64,000 nucleotides of DNA, from the NCBI RefSeq assembly GCF_900187355.1, contig NZ_LT906451.1, positions 1,609,001 to 1,673,000 of the forward strand, read 5' to 3'. Shown here in pieces: positions 25,934 through 35,412 of this stretch; the first letter of the stretch is position 1, and every line of letters begins with the position of its first letter. This stretch comes from Legionella lansingensis (GTDB taxonomy: Bacteria > Pseudomonadota > Gammaproteobacteria > Legionellales > Legionellaceae). The notes beneath the pieces were generated by a model, which was not told where the DNA came from, ran no database searches, and saw only the letters and a program-made list of their open reading frames with translations. The translations under genes were made by a program, and so were the position numbers.

Positions 25934-27004
25934 CTAAAAAATATGTAAATGATCATAGTGAATAAATTCCGGTTTTGCTAATTGACCCAAATATTCATTT
26001 AATTTAACAGCATCATACCGAGCAAGACCTACTCCAATCTTTTCATTCTCCGGGGTAAGTATCTCTACCAAATCACCCCGCTTAAAATTACCAGTACATT
26101 TCTCGATACCAACAGGTAATATACTTATGACACGTTTATTTTCTTTTAAAATTACAACCAAGCGGGAGTTTATTGTAATGGAGCCGATGTTTTTTTCACT
26201 ACTATAAGCCATCCATCTTTTTATGTTTGACTTTTTTCTACTCGGCAAAATCGTTGAGCCCAAAGTTTCCTCATTGACAATGCGAGTAACCACAAAAGAA
26301 TGGTTGATGTTGGCTATATGCGTTGTAATCCCTAGATTTGACATTTTACGGGCCGTTCCGAGTTTGCTAATCATTCCCCCTCTTCCGTGAAGGCTTTTAC
26401 TAGAAGACACTTCAGGCCATGCATCTTTCGGATTAATTATGGGAATAAGTTCTGATCCTGGTTCACGGGGATGTCCCGTATAAACGCCGTCAACATTACT
26501 TAAAATAATTAGCTTATCAGCATTCATCTGAGCAGCAATAAGGCCTGCCAATTCATCATTATCGGTAAACATGAGCTCTTCAATGGCAACGCTGTCATTC
26601 TCATTAATGATGGGTACAATGTTTTTCTGAGCTAATATTTCACGAAGTAATCGCGAAATATTTAGATAATGCTGCCTAGTTTGAAAATCTTGTTTTGTCA
26701 GTAACAATTGTGATGCTAGCACGTTATGTCTTTTCAGCATCGAGGCATAAATATGCATAAGTTCATATTGACCCAATGAGGCCAAAACTTGTTTTTCTCC
26801 TATCGAACTTCCATATTGACGTCCAAGAAATTGGCCTGCCACTTTACGACCTGAAGCAACAGCCCCAGAACTAACTAACACAACATGATGGCCGGCTTTC
26901 TGGAGGGTCACAATTTGCTCAACCAAGTGAAGCATAATTGGCTCAAAGGGTGTCCCATCACTCGATAAAATGCTTTGCGTTCCAACTTTGATAACAATTT
27001 TCAT
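25934..27004 (-). CDS. proB: Glutamate 5-kinase ProB
   Basis: The first and usually feedback-inhibited step of proline synthesis. The kinase domain starts MKIVIKVGTQSILSSDG (ATG at 27004), has VVLVSSGAVASGRK, IPIINENDSVAIEE and the FTDNDELAGLIAAQM motif. A C-terminal PUA domain (about 265-356, SITINSRLVVILKENKRVISILPVG) is present. An upstream in-frame TTG at 27028 would add MNDLYLTP but has its GAGG directly against the start, so the ATG is preferred despite lacking a good ribosome site. Just upstream an out-of-frame ATG with GAGG opens a 4-codon frame, which could couple translation to prpD. Confidence 0.93.
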   Translation of the reverse strand: MKIVIKVGTQSILSSDGTPFEPIMLHLVEQIVTLQKAGHHVVLVSSGAVASGRKVAGQFLGRQYGSSIGEKQVLASLGQYELMHIYASMLKRHNVLASQLLLTKQDFQTRQHYLNISRLLREILAQKNIVPIINENDSVAIEELMFTDNDELAGLIAAQMNADKLIILSNVDGVYTGHPREPGSELIPIINPKDAWPEVSSSKSLHGRGGMISKLGTARKMSNLGITTHIANINHSFVVTRIVNEETLGSTILPSRKKSNIKRWMAYSSEKNIGSITINSRLVVILKENKRVISILPVGIEKCTGNFKRGDLVEILTPENEKIGVGLARYDAVKLNEYLGQLAKPEFIHYDHLHIF

Positions 27005-27031
27005 TGGTGTTAAGTATAAATCATTCAACCT

Positions 27032-28489
27032 CTATTTAGGCTGCCAAAGCGCCATAAAATCAACGACAGGCATTGCTGCGAAACGATCAACATCATTCAT
27101 CGCTTGAGTGATACTATCTACCTGCGCTGGCGTATAGCGCGTAGCAAGATTATGTTTAAATTTAGCAATTAATACTGGTATACCTTCCTCACGGCGTCGT
27201 TTGTGACCGATTGGGTATTCAACAGTAACCAACTTAGACTCTGTACCATCTTTAAACACTATTTTAATGCTATTAGCAATAGAACGTTTCTCTGGATCAA
27301 GATAATCAACAGAAAATTGCTTGTTCTCGGTCACCTGCATTTTAGCTCTTAATTGATCAATGCGCGGATCAGCAGCAGCTTCATCTTCGTAATGCTCTGC
27401 GCGCAAATCACCGTGTAATAAGGCTACGGCTACCATGTACTGTAAACAATGATCTCTATCAGCTGGGTTATATAGAGTCCCTTGTTTACTAATAATACGA
27501 ATAGCGGATTCATGCGTGATTAGTTCAATTCTCAGGATGTCGTTAAAACGATCTTTCACTAATGGATGCAAAGAAACAGCGCACTCAACGGCTGTTTGAG
27601 CATGAAATTCAGCTGGATAAGAAAGTTTAAATAGAACATTTTCCATCACATAGCTGCCATACTTCCTTTGAAATTTGAAACGATTACCACCAAATAAAAC
27701 ATCATAAAAACCCCACTTAGGAGCAGTTAAAGCACTTGGATATCCCATCTCCCCTGTGGCAGCAATCAATGCAAGCCGTACAGCACGAGCGGTTGCATCT
27801 CCGGCCGCCCAGGATTTGCGTGATCCAGCATTAGGCGCATGTCTGTATGTTCTCAGGCTTTGTCCATCAACAAAAACTTGCGAGAGAGTTCGCAGTAAAG
27901 TATCTCTATCCGCACCCAATAATTGTGCTGCAACAGCCGCACTGGCGACCTTCACCAAGATCACATGGTCCAAACCTACACGATTAAAACTGTTCTCCAG
28001 AGCAAGACATCCTTGAATTTCATGCGCTTTGATCATGGCGGTCAAAACGGCATGCATCGTTAATGCAGGTTTACCATTCCTAAGGTTTTGACGGCTTATA
28101 TAATCCGCAACCGCCAGAATAGCACCTAAATTATCAGATGGATGCCCCCATTCAGCGGCTAACCAGGTATCATTAAAATCAAGCCATCTGATCATTGTTC
28201 CAATATTAAATGCGGCTTGCACAGGATCAAGCTCATAAGAAGTTCCTGGTACACGGGCTCCGCCAGGTAAAAAGACACCAGGAACAATCGGTCCAAGTAA
28301 CTTTGTGCATTCCGGAAAATTTAAGGCCAACATTCCACAGCCCAAGGTATCCATCAAACAAAGGCGGGCCGTCTCATAGGCATCAATACTGTCAATTTTT
28401 TTATCTAGGACATAATCAGCAATGTCACGTATAACCAGGTCGTAATCTGGCCTAACGTTATCTTCTACATAAGAATGCATTATCATCAC
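27032..28489 (-). CDS. prpD: 2-methylcitrate dehydratase PrpD (MmgE/PrpD family)
   Basis: Dehydrates 2-methylcitrate to 2-methyl-cis-aconitate in propionyl-CoA breakdown. The 485 residues match Prp[71 protein letters not shown], and a clear C-terminal lid domain with [16 protein letters not shown]. PrpD is a soluble cytoplasmic enzyme. The start overlaps the prpC stop by 4 nt. No acnD/prpF pair is present, so this is the prpD form of the pathway. proB follows 27 nt downstream. Confidence 0.94.
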   Translation of the reverse strand: MMIMHSYVEDNVRPDYDLVIRDIADYVLDKKIDSIDAYETARLCLMDTLGCGMLALNFPECTKLLGPIVPGVFLPGGARVPGTSYELDPVQAAFNIGTMIRWLDFNDTWLAAEWGHPSDNLGAILAVADYISRQNLRNGKPALTMHAVLTAMIKAHEIQGCLALENSFNRVGLDHVILVKVASAAVAAQLLGADRDTLLRTLSQVFVDGQSLRTYRHAPNAGSRKSWAAGDATARAVRLALIAATGEMGYPSALTAPKWGFYDVLFGGNRFKFQRKYGSYVMENVLFKLSYPAEFHAQTAVECAVSLHPLVKDRFNDILRIELITHESAIRIISKQGTLYNPADRDHCLQYMVAVALLHGDLRAEHYEDEAAADPRIDQLRAKMQVTENKQFSVDYLDPEKRSIANSIKIVFKDGTESKLVTVEYPIGHKRRREEGIPVLIAKFKHNLATRYTPAQVDSITQAMNDVDRFAAMPVVDFMALWQPK

Positions 28490-29613
28490 CCTCTTTTATC
28501 TATGGGAATAAATTCTTGACGCTCAGGTCCGGTATATTCAGACGTTGGCCGAATCAAACGATTATCAGCTCGCTGTTCAAAGACATGTGCTGACCAGCCT
28601 GTAGTCCGTGACATCACAAAGACGGGTGTAAATAGATGCGTTGGGATACCGCAGAAGTGATAAGCAGATGCACTATAAAAATCGAGGTTAGGAAACAATT
28701 TTTTTTCCCGGCGCATAACTGCTTCAATACGTTCAGATATATTAAATAAAAGCATACCATTTCTCGCTTCAGCTAACTTATGCGACCAAGCTTTAATAAT
28801 GTCCGAGCGAGGATCAGACGTCGTGTAAACTCGATGGCCAAAACCCATGATTTTTTCTTTTCTAGAGAGCATGCTCACTAACTCTTTTTCCGCCTCATCA
28901 GGGCTTTTAAATCGACTAATCAACTCCATAGCTGCTTCATTTGCACCACCATGCAAAGGACCACGTAGAGCACCTATCGCTGTCGTAATGGCAGAATAGA
29001 AATCAGACAAGGTTGCGGCTGTCACTCGTGCAGCAAATGTTGAAGCATTAAACTCATGCTCCGCGTATAAAATTAGCGAAACATTCATCGTGTCAGACTC
29101 AACCTGCGTTGGCTTACGTCCATGTAAAAGGCTAAGGAAATGGCCACCAATCGTTTGCTCTTCACTCTCCCCAGAAATCTCTTTTCCTTGAAAGTGATAA
29201 GCATACCAATAACACATCATGCCCGGAAAAACAGCCAATAAACGATCAGCGATCTCGTATTGCTGGGAAAAACTCTCTTCTTGCTCAAGTGTCCCAAGCA
29301 TAGAGCACCCTGTTCTTAAAACATCCATTGGATGCGCATTCTTCGGAATTAATTTTAGTACCCTTTTTAATTCCTCTGGCAGCTTTCGTAAGCCCATCAA
29401 TTTTTTTATGTAAGCATCAAGTTCTGAGCGCGTAGGTAAGTGACCATAATGAAGTAAGTAGGCGACTTCCTCAAAGGTTGCATATTCTGCCAAATCATAA
29501 ATAGAATAACCACGATAGTTTAAGCCTTTGCCTTCTTGCCCCACCGTAGCGATAGCTGATTGTCCAGCAACCACACCAGCCAATCCCCCCGCTGACTTAT
29601 TGACCATCCTCAA
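28486..29613 (-). CDS. prpC: 2-methylcitrate synthase PrpC
   Basis: Condenses propionyl-CoA with oxaloacetate. A citrate-synthase-fold enzyme of 375 residues with the short N-terminus typical of PrpC ([20 protein letters not shown]). The active-site regions are [17 protein letters not shown] (first His), [17 protein letters not shown] (second His) and the Asp in [18 protein letters not shown]. The more likely start is the internal Met3 (MVNKSAGG). It overlaps prpB by 17 nt and prpD by 4 nt, so the three prp genes form a coupled operon. Confidence 0.94.
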   Translation of the reverse strand: MRMVNKSAGGLAGVVAGQSAIATVGQEGKGLNYRGYSIYDLAEYATFEEVAYLLHYGHLPTRSELDAYIKKLMGLRKLPEELKRVLKLIPKNAHPMDVLRTGCSMLGTLEQEESFSQQYEIADRLLAVFPGMMCYWYAYHFQGKEISGESEEQTIGGHFLSLLHGRKPTQVESDTMNVSLILYAEHEFNASTFAARVTAATLSDFYSAITTAIGALRGPLHGGANEAAMELISRFKSPDEAEKELVSMLSRKEKIMGFGHRVYTTSDPRSDIIKAWSHKLAEARNGMLLFNISERIEAVMRREKKLFPNLDFYSASAYHFCGIPTHLFTPVFVMSRTTGWSAHVFEQRADNRLIRPTSEYTGPERQEFIPIDKRG

Positions 29614-30520
29614 CCTCCATTAATTGGTCCAGTTTTTTTTCGTAATCGTAATAACCCAAAATCTCATATAAATCGTTACGTGTTTGCATACTATCCAACA
29701 CACCACGTTGAGTGCCCATGTTTTTTATTGTTTGATACACTGTTAAGGCAGCTTGTGACATTGCTCTGAAAGCGCTTAGAGGATATAAAATCAATTGAAC
29801 ACCCGCTTCTTGCAATTCCTCTCGTGTAAATAACGGTGTTTTACCGAACTCAGTAATATTTGCTAAGACAGGTACCGTGGTGTGCTTACAAAATTCTTTG
29901 TATTCCGCAAGAGTCGTCATGGCTTCAGCGAAGAGCATGTCTGCGCCCAATTCAACGTAATATTGCGCACGCTCAATCGCTGCAGCCATCCCCTCAATTG
30001 CATAGGCATCGGTGCGAGCCATAATTACAAAATCCTTATCTGAGCGAGCATCAACCGCTGTTTTTATCCTATCACCCATTTCTTGCATCGAAACAATTGC
30101 TTTATGGGGACGATGTCCACAACGTTTGGCAAGAACTTGATCCTCAATATGAATCGCAGCAACACCAGTGTGCTCCATGAGTTTGACCGTTCTTGCAATA
30201 TTAAAAGCATGCCCCCATCCAGTATCAACATCGACCAATAAGGGCAGAGAACAAGCTTGTGTGATACGCCTTGCATCTTCTAGAACTTCAGCAAGCGAAG
30301 TCATCCCTAAATCAGGCAAACCATAAGAGGCATTAGCAACGCCCGCACCAGACAAATAGATTGCCTCAAAACCAGCTTTCTCAGCCAGCATGGCAGAGTA
30401 AGCGTTAATAGTACCCGCAACTTGTAATGGGGAATTGGTTTTGACAAGGGATCGAAAGCGCTTTCCCATGGAATAAGACATGACTTCACTCCTTGACATT
30501 GCGAACCGCTTTTTTATCAC
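29597..30520 (-). CDS. prpB: 2-methylisocitrate lyase PrpB
   Basis: Cleaves 2-methylisocitrate to pyruvate and succinate. Motifs of the isocitrate-lyase superfamily are visible: [59 protein letters not shown] with the catalytic Cys, and [12 protein letters not shown]. Several in-frame starts exist; the conserved part begins near [10 protein letters not shown], so the first residues ([16 protein letters not shown]) are uncertain. It leads the prpBCD run. No prpR-like regulator gene lies beside it, unlike in enterobacteria. Confidence 0.94.
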   Translation of the reverse strand: MIKKRFAMSRSEVMSYSMGKRFRSLVKTNSPLQVAGTINAYSAMLAEKAGFEAIYLSGAGVANASYGLPDLGMTSLAEVLEDARRITQACSLPLLVDVDTGWGHAFNIARTVKLMEHTGVAAIHIEDQVLAKRCGHRPHKAIVSMQEMGDRIKTAVDARSDKDFVIMARTDAYAIEGMAAAIERAQYYVELGADMLFAEAMTTLAEYKEFCKHTTVPVLANITEFGKTPLFTREELQEAGVQLILYPLSAFRAMSQAALTVYQTIKNMGTQRGVLDSMQTRNDLYEILGYYDYEKKLDQLMEVEDGQ

Positions 30521-30590
30521 GCTACCACACCAATGGCAAGGTTACTCAATACTCGACCTCTAAGTTTTTTTGCTTGACTTTTTAGAATAT

Positions 30591-30621
30591 CGAATTACCG
30601 TGGTCAAGCCACGGTAATTCG
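30591..30621. repeat. Single-arm copy of palindromic family B
   Basis: CGAATTACCGTGG and CCACGGTAATTCG pair perfectly over 13 bp around the loop TCAAG. This corresponds to one end of the element at 54616-54693 folded on itself, with the same AT-rich left flank (TTTTAGAATAT). It lies between the prpB start and the terminator of the next minus-strand gene. Confidence 0.8.
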
Positions 30622-30646
30622 CTTTTTGATTTGTCAAAAATAAAAA

Positions 30647-30662
30647 CCCAGCCAAGGCTGGG
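30647..30662 (-). terminator. Rho-independent terminator of the RAM-domain-like gene
   Basis: On the minus strand CCCAGCC-TT-GGCTGGG is followed by TTTTTATTTTT. It begins 18 nt after the stop codon of the gene at 30680-30925. On the plus strand the trailing sequence GCTTTTATTATTT is weaker but could also work. Confidence 0.88.
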
Positions 30663-30679
30663 GCTTTTATTATTTATTG

Positions 30680-30925
30680 CTATTTTGCAGAAATTTCTTT
30701 CCACCAATTAGTTTGGGTTTCAGTGGCCCAATGACCATCACGCATGCGAGTCACAAATTCATGGGTTTTTTCGGGAGTCGAGGAATTTTTGTCCAACTTA
30801 ATACACCAATCCCATTTACCGGTTGTAGACCACATTTTTTCTACACCAGGCCATTTTGCCATTGAACTCAATTCGGACCATGGTTTACTGGTTTTCATAA
30901 AAATAACACTATTCCAAGCATTCAT
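30680..30925 (-). CDS. Stand-alone small protein resembling an Lrp/AsnC ligand-binding (RAM) domain
   Basis: An 81-residue protein started at the ATG at 30925, chosen because AAGGA lies 8 nt upstream; a second ATG 9 nt further up has no spacing for it. The pattern VIFMKTSKPWSELSSMAKWPGVEKMWSTTGKWDWCIKLD follows the RAM domain of Lrp/AsnC proteins (beta strand, helix, PGV, strand, TG-x2-D, strand), but no DNA-binding part is present. Such single-domain dimers can bind small molecules. This is a resemblance seen by eye. Unusual richness in Trp (7) is noticeable. Confidence 0.6.
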   Translation of the reverse strand: MNAWNSVIFMKTSKPWSELSSMAKWPGVEKMWSTTGKWDWCIKLDKNSSTPEKTHEFVTRMRDGHWATETQTNWWKEISAK

Positions 30926-31048
30926 TGTTACCATCCTTAGTTAAAAATGAAAAAGTCAAAATGCTTAAACGGTCTTAAGCTCAATCAGCATAAAACATTT
31001 ATTGGGTGCTTTCTATGTGTTTCCGGGAATTTTTGGTAATTTATCTAC

Positions 31049-31789
31049 TTGGTGCATTTCTGCATGGAATTGATAAACATAATGCCAGGGTTCCTTTTAT
31101 CTCTTATGGCTGTTGTTGCTATGAGTATTCTTGCAACGGGAGCCCTACAAGCTGCTCAAATGAATGAAAAAGTATGGTCAACTCTTTCAATCGATACCAA
31201 CATTGGCAAATTCTCTTATCAATTGGAGCCACAACTACGTCTAATTGAGCGCGCAAATATTTTTGATCAATTTTTGGGTAATTTTGGTGCTGGTTATCAA
31301 TTTTCACCCCAATGGCTCATCACTCTTGGAATAACCTCTGTAACCACAGCACAAACTCTGGGTACAGATATTACACAAACTTCAGGTTCAAACATTCATG
31401 AGATGCGACTATGGGCACAAACAACTTATACACCCAAGCAAAATCCAAAATGGGTTATGCGTTCACGACTTGAGCAACGAAAGCTTCAAAATTTTAATCA
31501 ACTGGGCTATCGACTTAGGGAGCGTCTAACTTTTAAACAGCCGATAACAGAAAGTATTAGCTTAGTTATTTCTGATGAATTATTTTTTAATCTAAACCAA
31601 ACAGATTGGATCACAACCGATACTATCGATCAAAATCGCATTCAAATAAGCATTGATCAGAAAGCCTCGAACATATTACTTGTCGGGGCTGGGTATATGT
31701 ACCAATTTATTTGTTCTCATCCAAGGCAAAATTACAACGTGGCTGTATTCTATGCTCGATTGACCTTGCCTGAAGAAAAAAGGTGGTAA
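31049..31789 (+). CDS. DUF2490-type outer-membrane protein
   Basis: A 246-residue exported protein. The signal peptide (MPGFLLSLMAVVAMSILATGALQA) starts most naturally at the ATG at 31082; earlier starts at 31049 and 31064 add residues that do not help export. The body alternates hydrophobic and polar residues like a small beta-barrel (GKFSYQLEPQLRLIERANIF, WVMRSRLEQRKLQNFN, YRLRERLTFKQPI) and fits DUF2490. Function unknown. It is convergent with the PhzF-like gene, 6 nt apart. Confidence 0.75.
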   Translation: MVHFCMELINIMPGFLLSLMAVVAMSILATGALQAAQMNEKVWSTLSIDTNIGKFSYQLEPQLRLIERANIFDQFLGNFGAGYQFSPQWLITLGITSVTTAQTLGTDITQTSGSNIHEMRLWAQTTYTPKQNPKWVMRSRLEQRKLQNFNQLGYRLRERLTFKQPITESISLVISDELFFNLNQTDWITTDTIDQNRIQISIDQKASNILLVGAGYMYQFICSHPRQNYNVAVFYARLTLPEEKRW

Positions 31790-31795
31790 ACACTC

Positions 31796-32581
31796 TCAAA
31801 TAATTAAATGTCCTTTCAAATACCATTTGCAATAGCCAGAAAGATAAACTCTTTCCTTCACAACCTCACAAAAAATCTCACCTCTCCTAAAAGAGCCTTG
31901 TGTTGCTCTTAGAACATTTTTATCCAATCGATCGGCCCAAAAAGGAGCCAAGACGCAATGTGCTGAACCAGTAACCGGATCTTCCGGAATATTATGCTTT
32001 GGATAAAAGCATCTTGAATAAAAATCAGCCTCAGCACTTTTGGCTGTTAATATCAATCCTCGTTTAGGTAACTTAACCAAAGCCTTGAGATCAACCTGAG
32101 CCTGCAGCACCTTATTTTCATCTGCGAGAAGCACCATGTGGTCGAGATCACTGTCATAAATCTCTAAACAAGACTGATCGATCACCTGACTTATCATCTC
32201 AGGTATTTTGCTGGTTTCAAAACCTAACTGCGGAAAATCCAGAGTAAAACACTCCCCTTTTTTTCTTACCGCCAACGGACCGCTCATGCTTGAGAACTCA
32301 ACCGTATCGCCAGTGCATTTTTCTAATTCATGCAAAACAAATCCAGCTGCCAATGTGGCATGGCCACATAGACTGATCTCGCCTCGTGGAGTAAACCAAC
32401 GGATATGAAATCCACGTTTATCCTCAATCACAAAAGCAGTTTCGGAGAGATTATTCTCAACTGCAATCGCCTGCATTAGCTCATCATTAAGCCAATCATT
32501 TAATAGACATACTGCTGCTGGGTTACCGTAGAAAACTTTATCTGTAAATGCATCTATTTGAAAAATATCGATGGTCTGCAC
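31796..32581 (-). CDS. PhzF-family isomerase/epimerase
   Basis: A 261-residue PhzF-fold enzyme. The opening IDIFQIDAFTDKVFYGNPAAVCLL and the catalytic Glu in NNLSETAFVI (about residue 46) are intact, as are FTPRGEISLCGHATLAAGFVL and the later PEDPVTGSAHCVLAPFW. The family includes phenazine enzymes, diaminopimelate-epimerase relatives and YddE-like proteins of unknown substrate. No phenazine genes are near, so a metabolic or housekeeping isomerase is more likely. It is monocistronic. Confidence 0.87.
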   Translation of the reverse strand: MQTIDIFQIDAFTDKVFYGNPAAVCLLNDWLNDELMQAIAVENNLSETAFVIEDKRGFHIRWFTPRGEISLCGHATLAAGFVLHELEKCTGDTVEFSSMSGPLAVRKKGECFTLDFPQLGFETSKIPEMISQVIDQSCLEIYDSDLDHMVLLADENKVLQAQVDLKALVKLPKRGLILTAKSAEADFYSRCFYPKHNIPEDPVTGSAHCVLAPFWADRLDKNVLRATQGSFRRGEIFCEVVKERVYLSGYCKWYLKGHLII

Positions 32582-32641
32582 AGTCTAATCTCATTTAAGG
32601 ATTATGCGCGAAGAGTAACGATCTAGACGATGATAAGCAAG

Positions 32642-32771
32642 TGCTATTTTATCTCCCAGGATTGAGAAGATTCTTCGCTACGCTCAGAATGACAGCATTC
32701 TGTCGTCCGGAGCATCACGAAAGACCTCCTGAATCTTAGGAGATCTTCGCTGTACTGTACTCAAAATAGCA
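32642..32771. repeat. Composite inverted repeat with GCTACGCTCAGAATGA core
   Basis: Ends TGCTATTTT (32642) and AAAATAGCA (32771) are inverted. Inside, the left part TTCTTCGCTACGCTCAGAATG-ACAG is mirrored by the diverged right part read on the other strand (CTTTCGTGATGCTCC-GACGACAG). The same core recurs at 47371-47392 beside pcnB. It fills most of the 196-bp gap between the PhzF-like gene and the next. Confidence 0.65.
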
Positions 32772-32777
32772 GTAAAA

Positions 32778-33152
32778 TTATAAGTGCAAATGAGAACCAG
32801 CATTTCCTTGCTGAGGTTTGACAGTAAACTGTTCCACCGCTCTCTCATCCGCTAAGCAATGAGCTAAAGAGCTTATGGCTCGCTGAAACAGGTGTTGATT
32901 TACTTGTTGTGGATATGTGCTCTGCTCAGTAGTGGTTTGAAAAAAATCGGTTTCTTTTAATGCAGTTAAGAGTGCTTTGGACAAAAACTCTGAGGTTGTT
33001 AAATCTAAATCCAAACGATCAATACACCCGATAACGATAGAAAAATGATTAAGCATAACATCCATATTTTTGTCTCTACGCTTTTTCAATTCACCCAAGG
33101 TTTGCCAAAGAGACGATTTATTGCCGGCTGCAATTTTTTTTATAGCACTCAT
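32778..33152 (-). CDS. Hypothetical protein (124 residues)
   Basis: Not recognised. A soluble, mostly helical protein with a basic N-terminal half (SAIKKIAAGNKSSLWQTLGELKKRRDKNMD) and a His-rich end (GNAGSHLHL). GGAGAG lies 7 nt before the ATG. A short helix pair (RAISSLAHCLADERAVEQFTV) follows. No export signal. It stands alone between the repeat at 32642-32771 and mnmC. Confidence 0.6.
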   Translation of the reverse strand: MSAIKKIAAGNKSSLWQTLGELKKRRDKNMDVMLNHFSIVIGCIDRLDLDLTTSEFLSKALLTALKETDFFQTTTEQSTYPQQVNQHLFQRAISSLAHCLADERAVEQFTVKPQQGNAGSHLHL

Positions 33153-33276
33153 GACCTCTCCCTAATCTTATGATTTTTAAATTAAATTTCCATATGCGTA
33201 TTAACTACCGCGATGATTTAAAGTATAGATGATGAATCAAAATTTTTTTGAAATTCCGAGAAATTTTTAGAAAAAA

Positions 33277-35400
33277 TTAGATTCTTTTGATCAATGCTTT
33301 CTGCAAAAAACGTGCCGGAGATAAAGCTTGCACCAATGTGCGAGGCAAAAAAGAAGGATTTTGATTAATTATTGCAGCCAACCATTCTGCTGCCAAAGGA
33401 ATTGTCGTCAACCCTCTTGAACCGAAACCCGCACACAAATATAAACCAGGATAATAAGACCCAGCATAGGGCAGCCAGCGTTTTGAGTTACTCTCCAAAG
33501 TGGCAAATTGTTGCTTAAAAGCACTAGCATCTGGAGCAGGACCCACAACCGGTAAATAATCCGTTGTAGCGCCCCTTACCGCAGCCCAGCTATCTTTATA
33601 ACGATTAGATAATATTAGTGTTGACAGTTGCTTAATTCGTGCAAGGTTAACTTGATCGTCTTCAAGCTGACAATGATTGTCAGTCCTTCCTGAGTGATAA
33701 GTTGCTCCAATGGTATGTGTATTATCATGCGCAGGCAAAATATGGCCACTGCCGCAAACAGGTATTCTTAGTTTTTTACTTTCTGTATCACTTGCTATGC
33801 TTGTCATTTGTCCGCGAATGGGTTTCAGCGGTAAATAATTGGTTTGTGTAAATTGACACGCCTGATAACCGTTAGCGATAATTAATACCTCGGCAGAATG
33901 GTCATTTACATGCCAATGTCCTTCACCAAACACCAACTCATCAACCATGGTATTATGAACACAAGTAATTTCATTCTTCTTTGTGAGCAATTTACATAAC
34001 GCTTGGGAATTTAACCAGCCAGAAAGGGGAATGAATAATCCTCCGGATTGCAATTGGATACCTGCCAATTCTGAGGCTTGCGTCGCATCCACTAGCAAAC
34101 CTAACTCAGGATAAGCAGAAAGCCATTTACTCAAGCTTGCCTGACTTGCGGCTTCTTTTCCATTTAAAGCTAACTGCAGAATTCCTGATAGTTCACCTAC
34201 AGGATGTTCTGCCAACAGTCTCTGATAGGAACGAGAAGCGAATAAAAACGCGCTTAGCATAAACATGGTCAAGGGAGATTGATATGCCGATAGCCTGGGA
34301 TAGAGAACGGCTTGTTTATTACCAGAAGCGCCGCACCCCACGTCCGACTGCGCATCAATCAAGGTGACTTGCCAATTCCTTTTAGCTAAAGCATGAGCAG
34401 TGTAACAACCCGCAAGACCAGCCCCGAGCACAATCGCTTTCTTTTGGTTAACCATTCTGGGCTTATCTTGAAACCATGGTGTTGTACGAAATTTAGTCTT
34501 GACAGGGACTATCATGTCCTCCATCCGAGCAGCTATCATTTCCCGTTTGCGCCCAAAACCCGTTAACTTAGCAACAGCAAAACCTGCGTTCTGCAAATTT
34601 TTTTTAATAACACTTGCTGCCGAAAAAGTAGCCAATGTCGTACCGGGTTTAGATAATAGGCTTATGGTATAAAACAAATCTTGAGACCACATGGCCTGAT
34701 TTTTGGCTGGAGCAAACCCATCCAAGAACCAAGCATCAACATGTTGTGTCCTCAGGCTTCGTTCAAGCATCGGATCCCCACAAACTAAAAGTTGATTAAA
34801 GCACGATAATGCATCGCCCAGCATAAGGGTTAAATTTACTCGTCCATTTTCAAAGGACAAATGATGAAAGCCAGGTGTCAGTATTGGGTAATCTGTCAAT
34901 AAAGCTTGGGCTTGGTTCTTCAATTGCGGCCACAGGCTCAAGCAGCGTGCAAGATCAGCTTTCTTTAAAGGAAATTTTTCGCAACTGAGGAAGTGTAAGC
35001 GAGCATTTTGTGGAGCATATTGCAACCAGAGAGACCAGCTTAATAAAAAATTTAAAGCACTGCCAAACCCTGTTTCAGCAATAACAAAGTTTTCTTTTGC
35101 GGTAATTACTCGCTCACTTCCGACGTCCCGCGGCTTGACCGCGGGCTCCATGAATCTGGCAAGTTCGCTGGATCCCGCGGTCAAGCCGCGGGACGTCGGC
35201 GATATAGATAGAGAAGAGCAGTTACTTTTTGCTAAGGCCTGCCAGCGCTGGATCAAATTGTTTCCATTAATAAAGACATGCTCTGTTTCTTTTAAGCCAT
35301 CATCAGTTGAGAAATAGACATCATCAAATTGCAGAGAAAACGGCAACTGATTACGCCACGTCAGCTTTGCCGTTTCAATTGGAACAAAAGGACTACTCAC
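33277..35400 (-). CDS. mnmC: tRNA 5-methylaminomethyl-2-thiouridine biosynthesis bifunctional protein MnmC, with a repeat-derived insert
   Basis: A two-domain enzyme that finishes mnm5s2U34 in tRNA. The N-terminal methyltransferase (about 1-270) has FDDVYFSTDDGL, the SAM motif FVIAETGFGSALNFLL, DAWFLDGFAPAKN and GFGRKREM. The C-terminal FAD oxidase (about 310-707) has AIVLGAGLAGCYTAHALAKR and GFGSRGLTTIPL. The length is 707 against 668 in E. coli. Residues 68-94 (PTSRG to VKPRDVG) come from a 78-bp palindromic element at 35121-35198, placed in frame between GNNLIQRW and the SAM motif. The gene otherwise looks intact, so the insert is probably tolerated in a surface loop. It starts 12 nt after the peptide-transporter gene. 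Confidence 0.95.
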   Translation of the reverse strand: MSSPFVPIETAKLTWRNQLPFSLQFDDVYFSTDDGLKETEHVFINGNNLIQRWQALAKSNCSSLSISPTSRGLTAGSSELARFMEPAVKPRDVGSERVITAKENFVIAETGFGSALNFLLSWSLWLQYAPQNARLHFLSCEKFPLKKADLARCLSLWPQLKNQAQALLTDYPILTPGFHHLSFENGRVNLTLMLGDALSCFNQLLVCGDPMLERSLRTQHVDAWFLDGFAPAKNQAMWSQDLFYTISLLSKPGTTLATFSAASVIKKNLQNAGFAVAKLTGFGRKREMIAARMEDMIVPVKTKFRTTPWFQDKPRMVNQKKAIVLGAGLAGCYTAHALAKRNWQVTLIDAQSDVGCGASGNKQAVLYPRLSAYQSPLTMFMLSAFLFASRSYQRLLAEHPVGELSGILQLALNGKEAASQASLSKWLSAYPELGLLVDATQASELAGIQLQSGGLFIPLSGWLNSQALCKLLTKKNEITCVHNTMVDELVFGEGHWHVNDHSAEVLIIANGYQACQFTQTNYLPLKPIRGQMTSIASDTESKKLRIPVCGSGHILPAHDNTHTIGATYHSGRTDNHCQLEDDQVNLARIKQLSTLILSNRYKDSWAAVRGATTDYLPVVGPAPDASAFKQQFATLESNSKRWLPYAGSYYPGLYLCAGFGSRGLTTIPLAAEWLAAIINQNPSFLPRTLVQALSPARFLQKALIKRI
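35121..35198. repeat. Palindromic element, family A, inserted in frame in mnmC
   Basis: The same two 25-bp inverted arms as at 2104-2182 (here 35121-35145 and 35174-35198) around a different 28-nt centre. The copy is 78 bp, exactly 26 codons, and has no stop codon in the mnmC frame. On the opposite strand it is open as well. Confidence 0.92.
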
Positions 35401-35412
35401 ACATCACACCTA

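Noticed and set aside
27005-27028. Longer proB start at the TTG at 27028
   Set aside because: The GAGG is directly adjacent to that codon, leaving no spacing, and the added residues are not part of the glutamate kinase family.
35135-35317. Plus-strand 60-codon open frame across the mnmC insert
   Set aside because: It arises because the palindrome is open on both strands; the rest of the frame is a shadow of mnmC.
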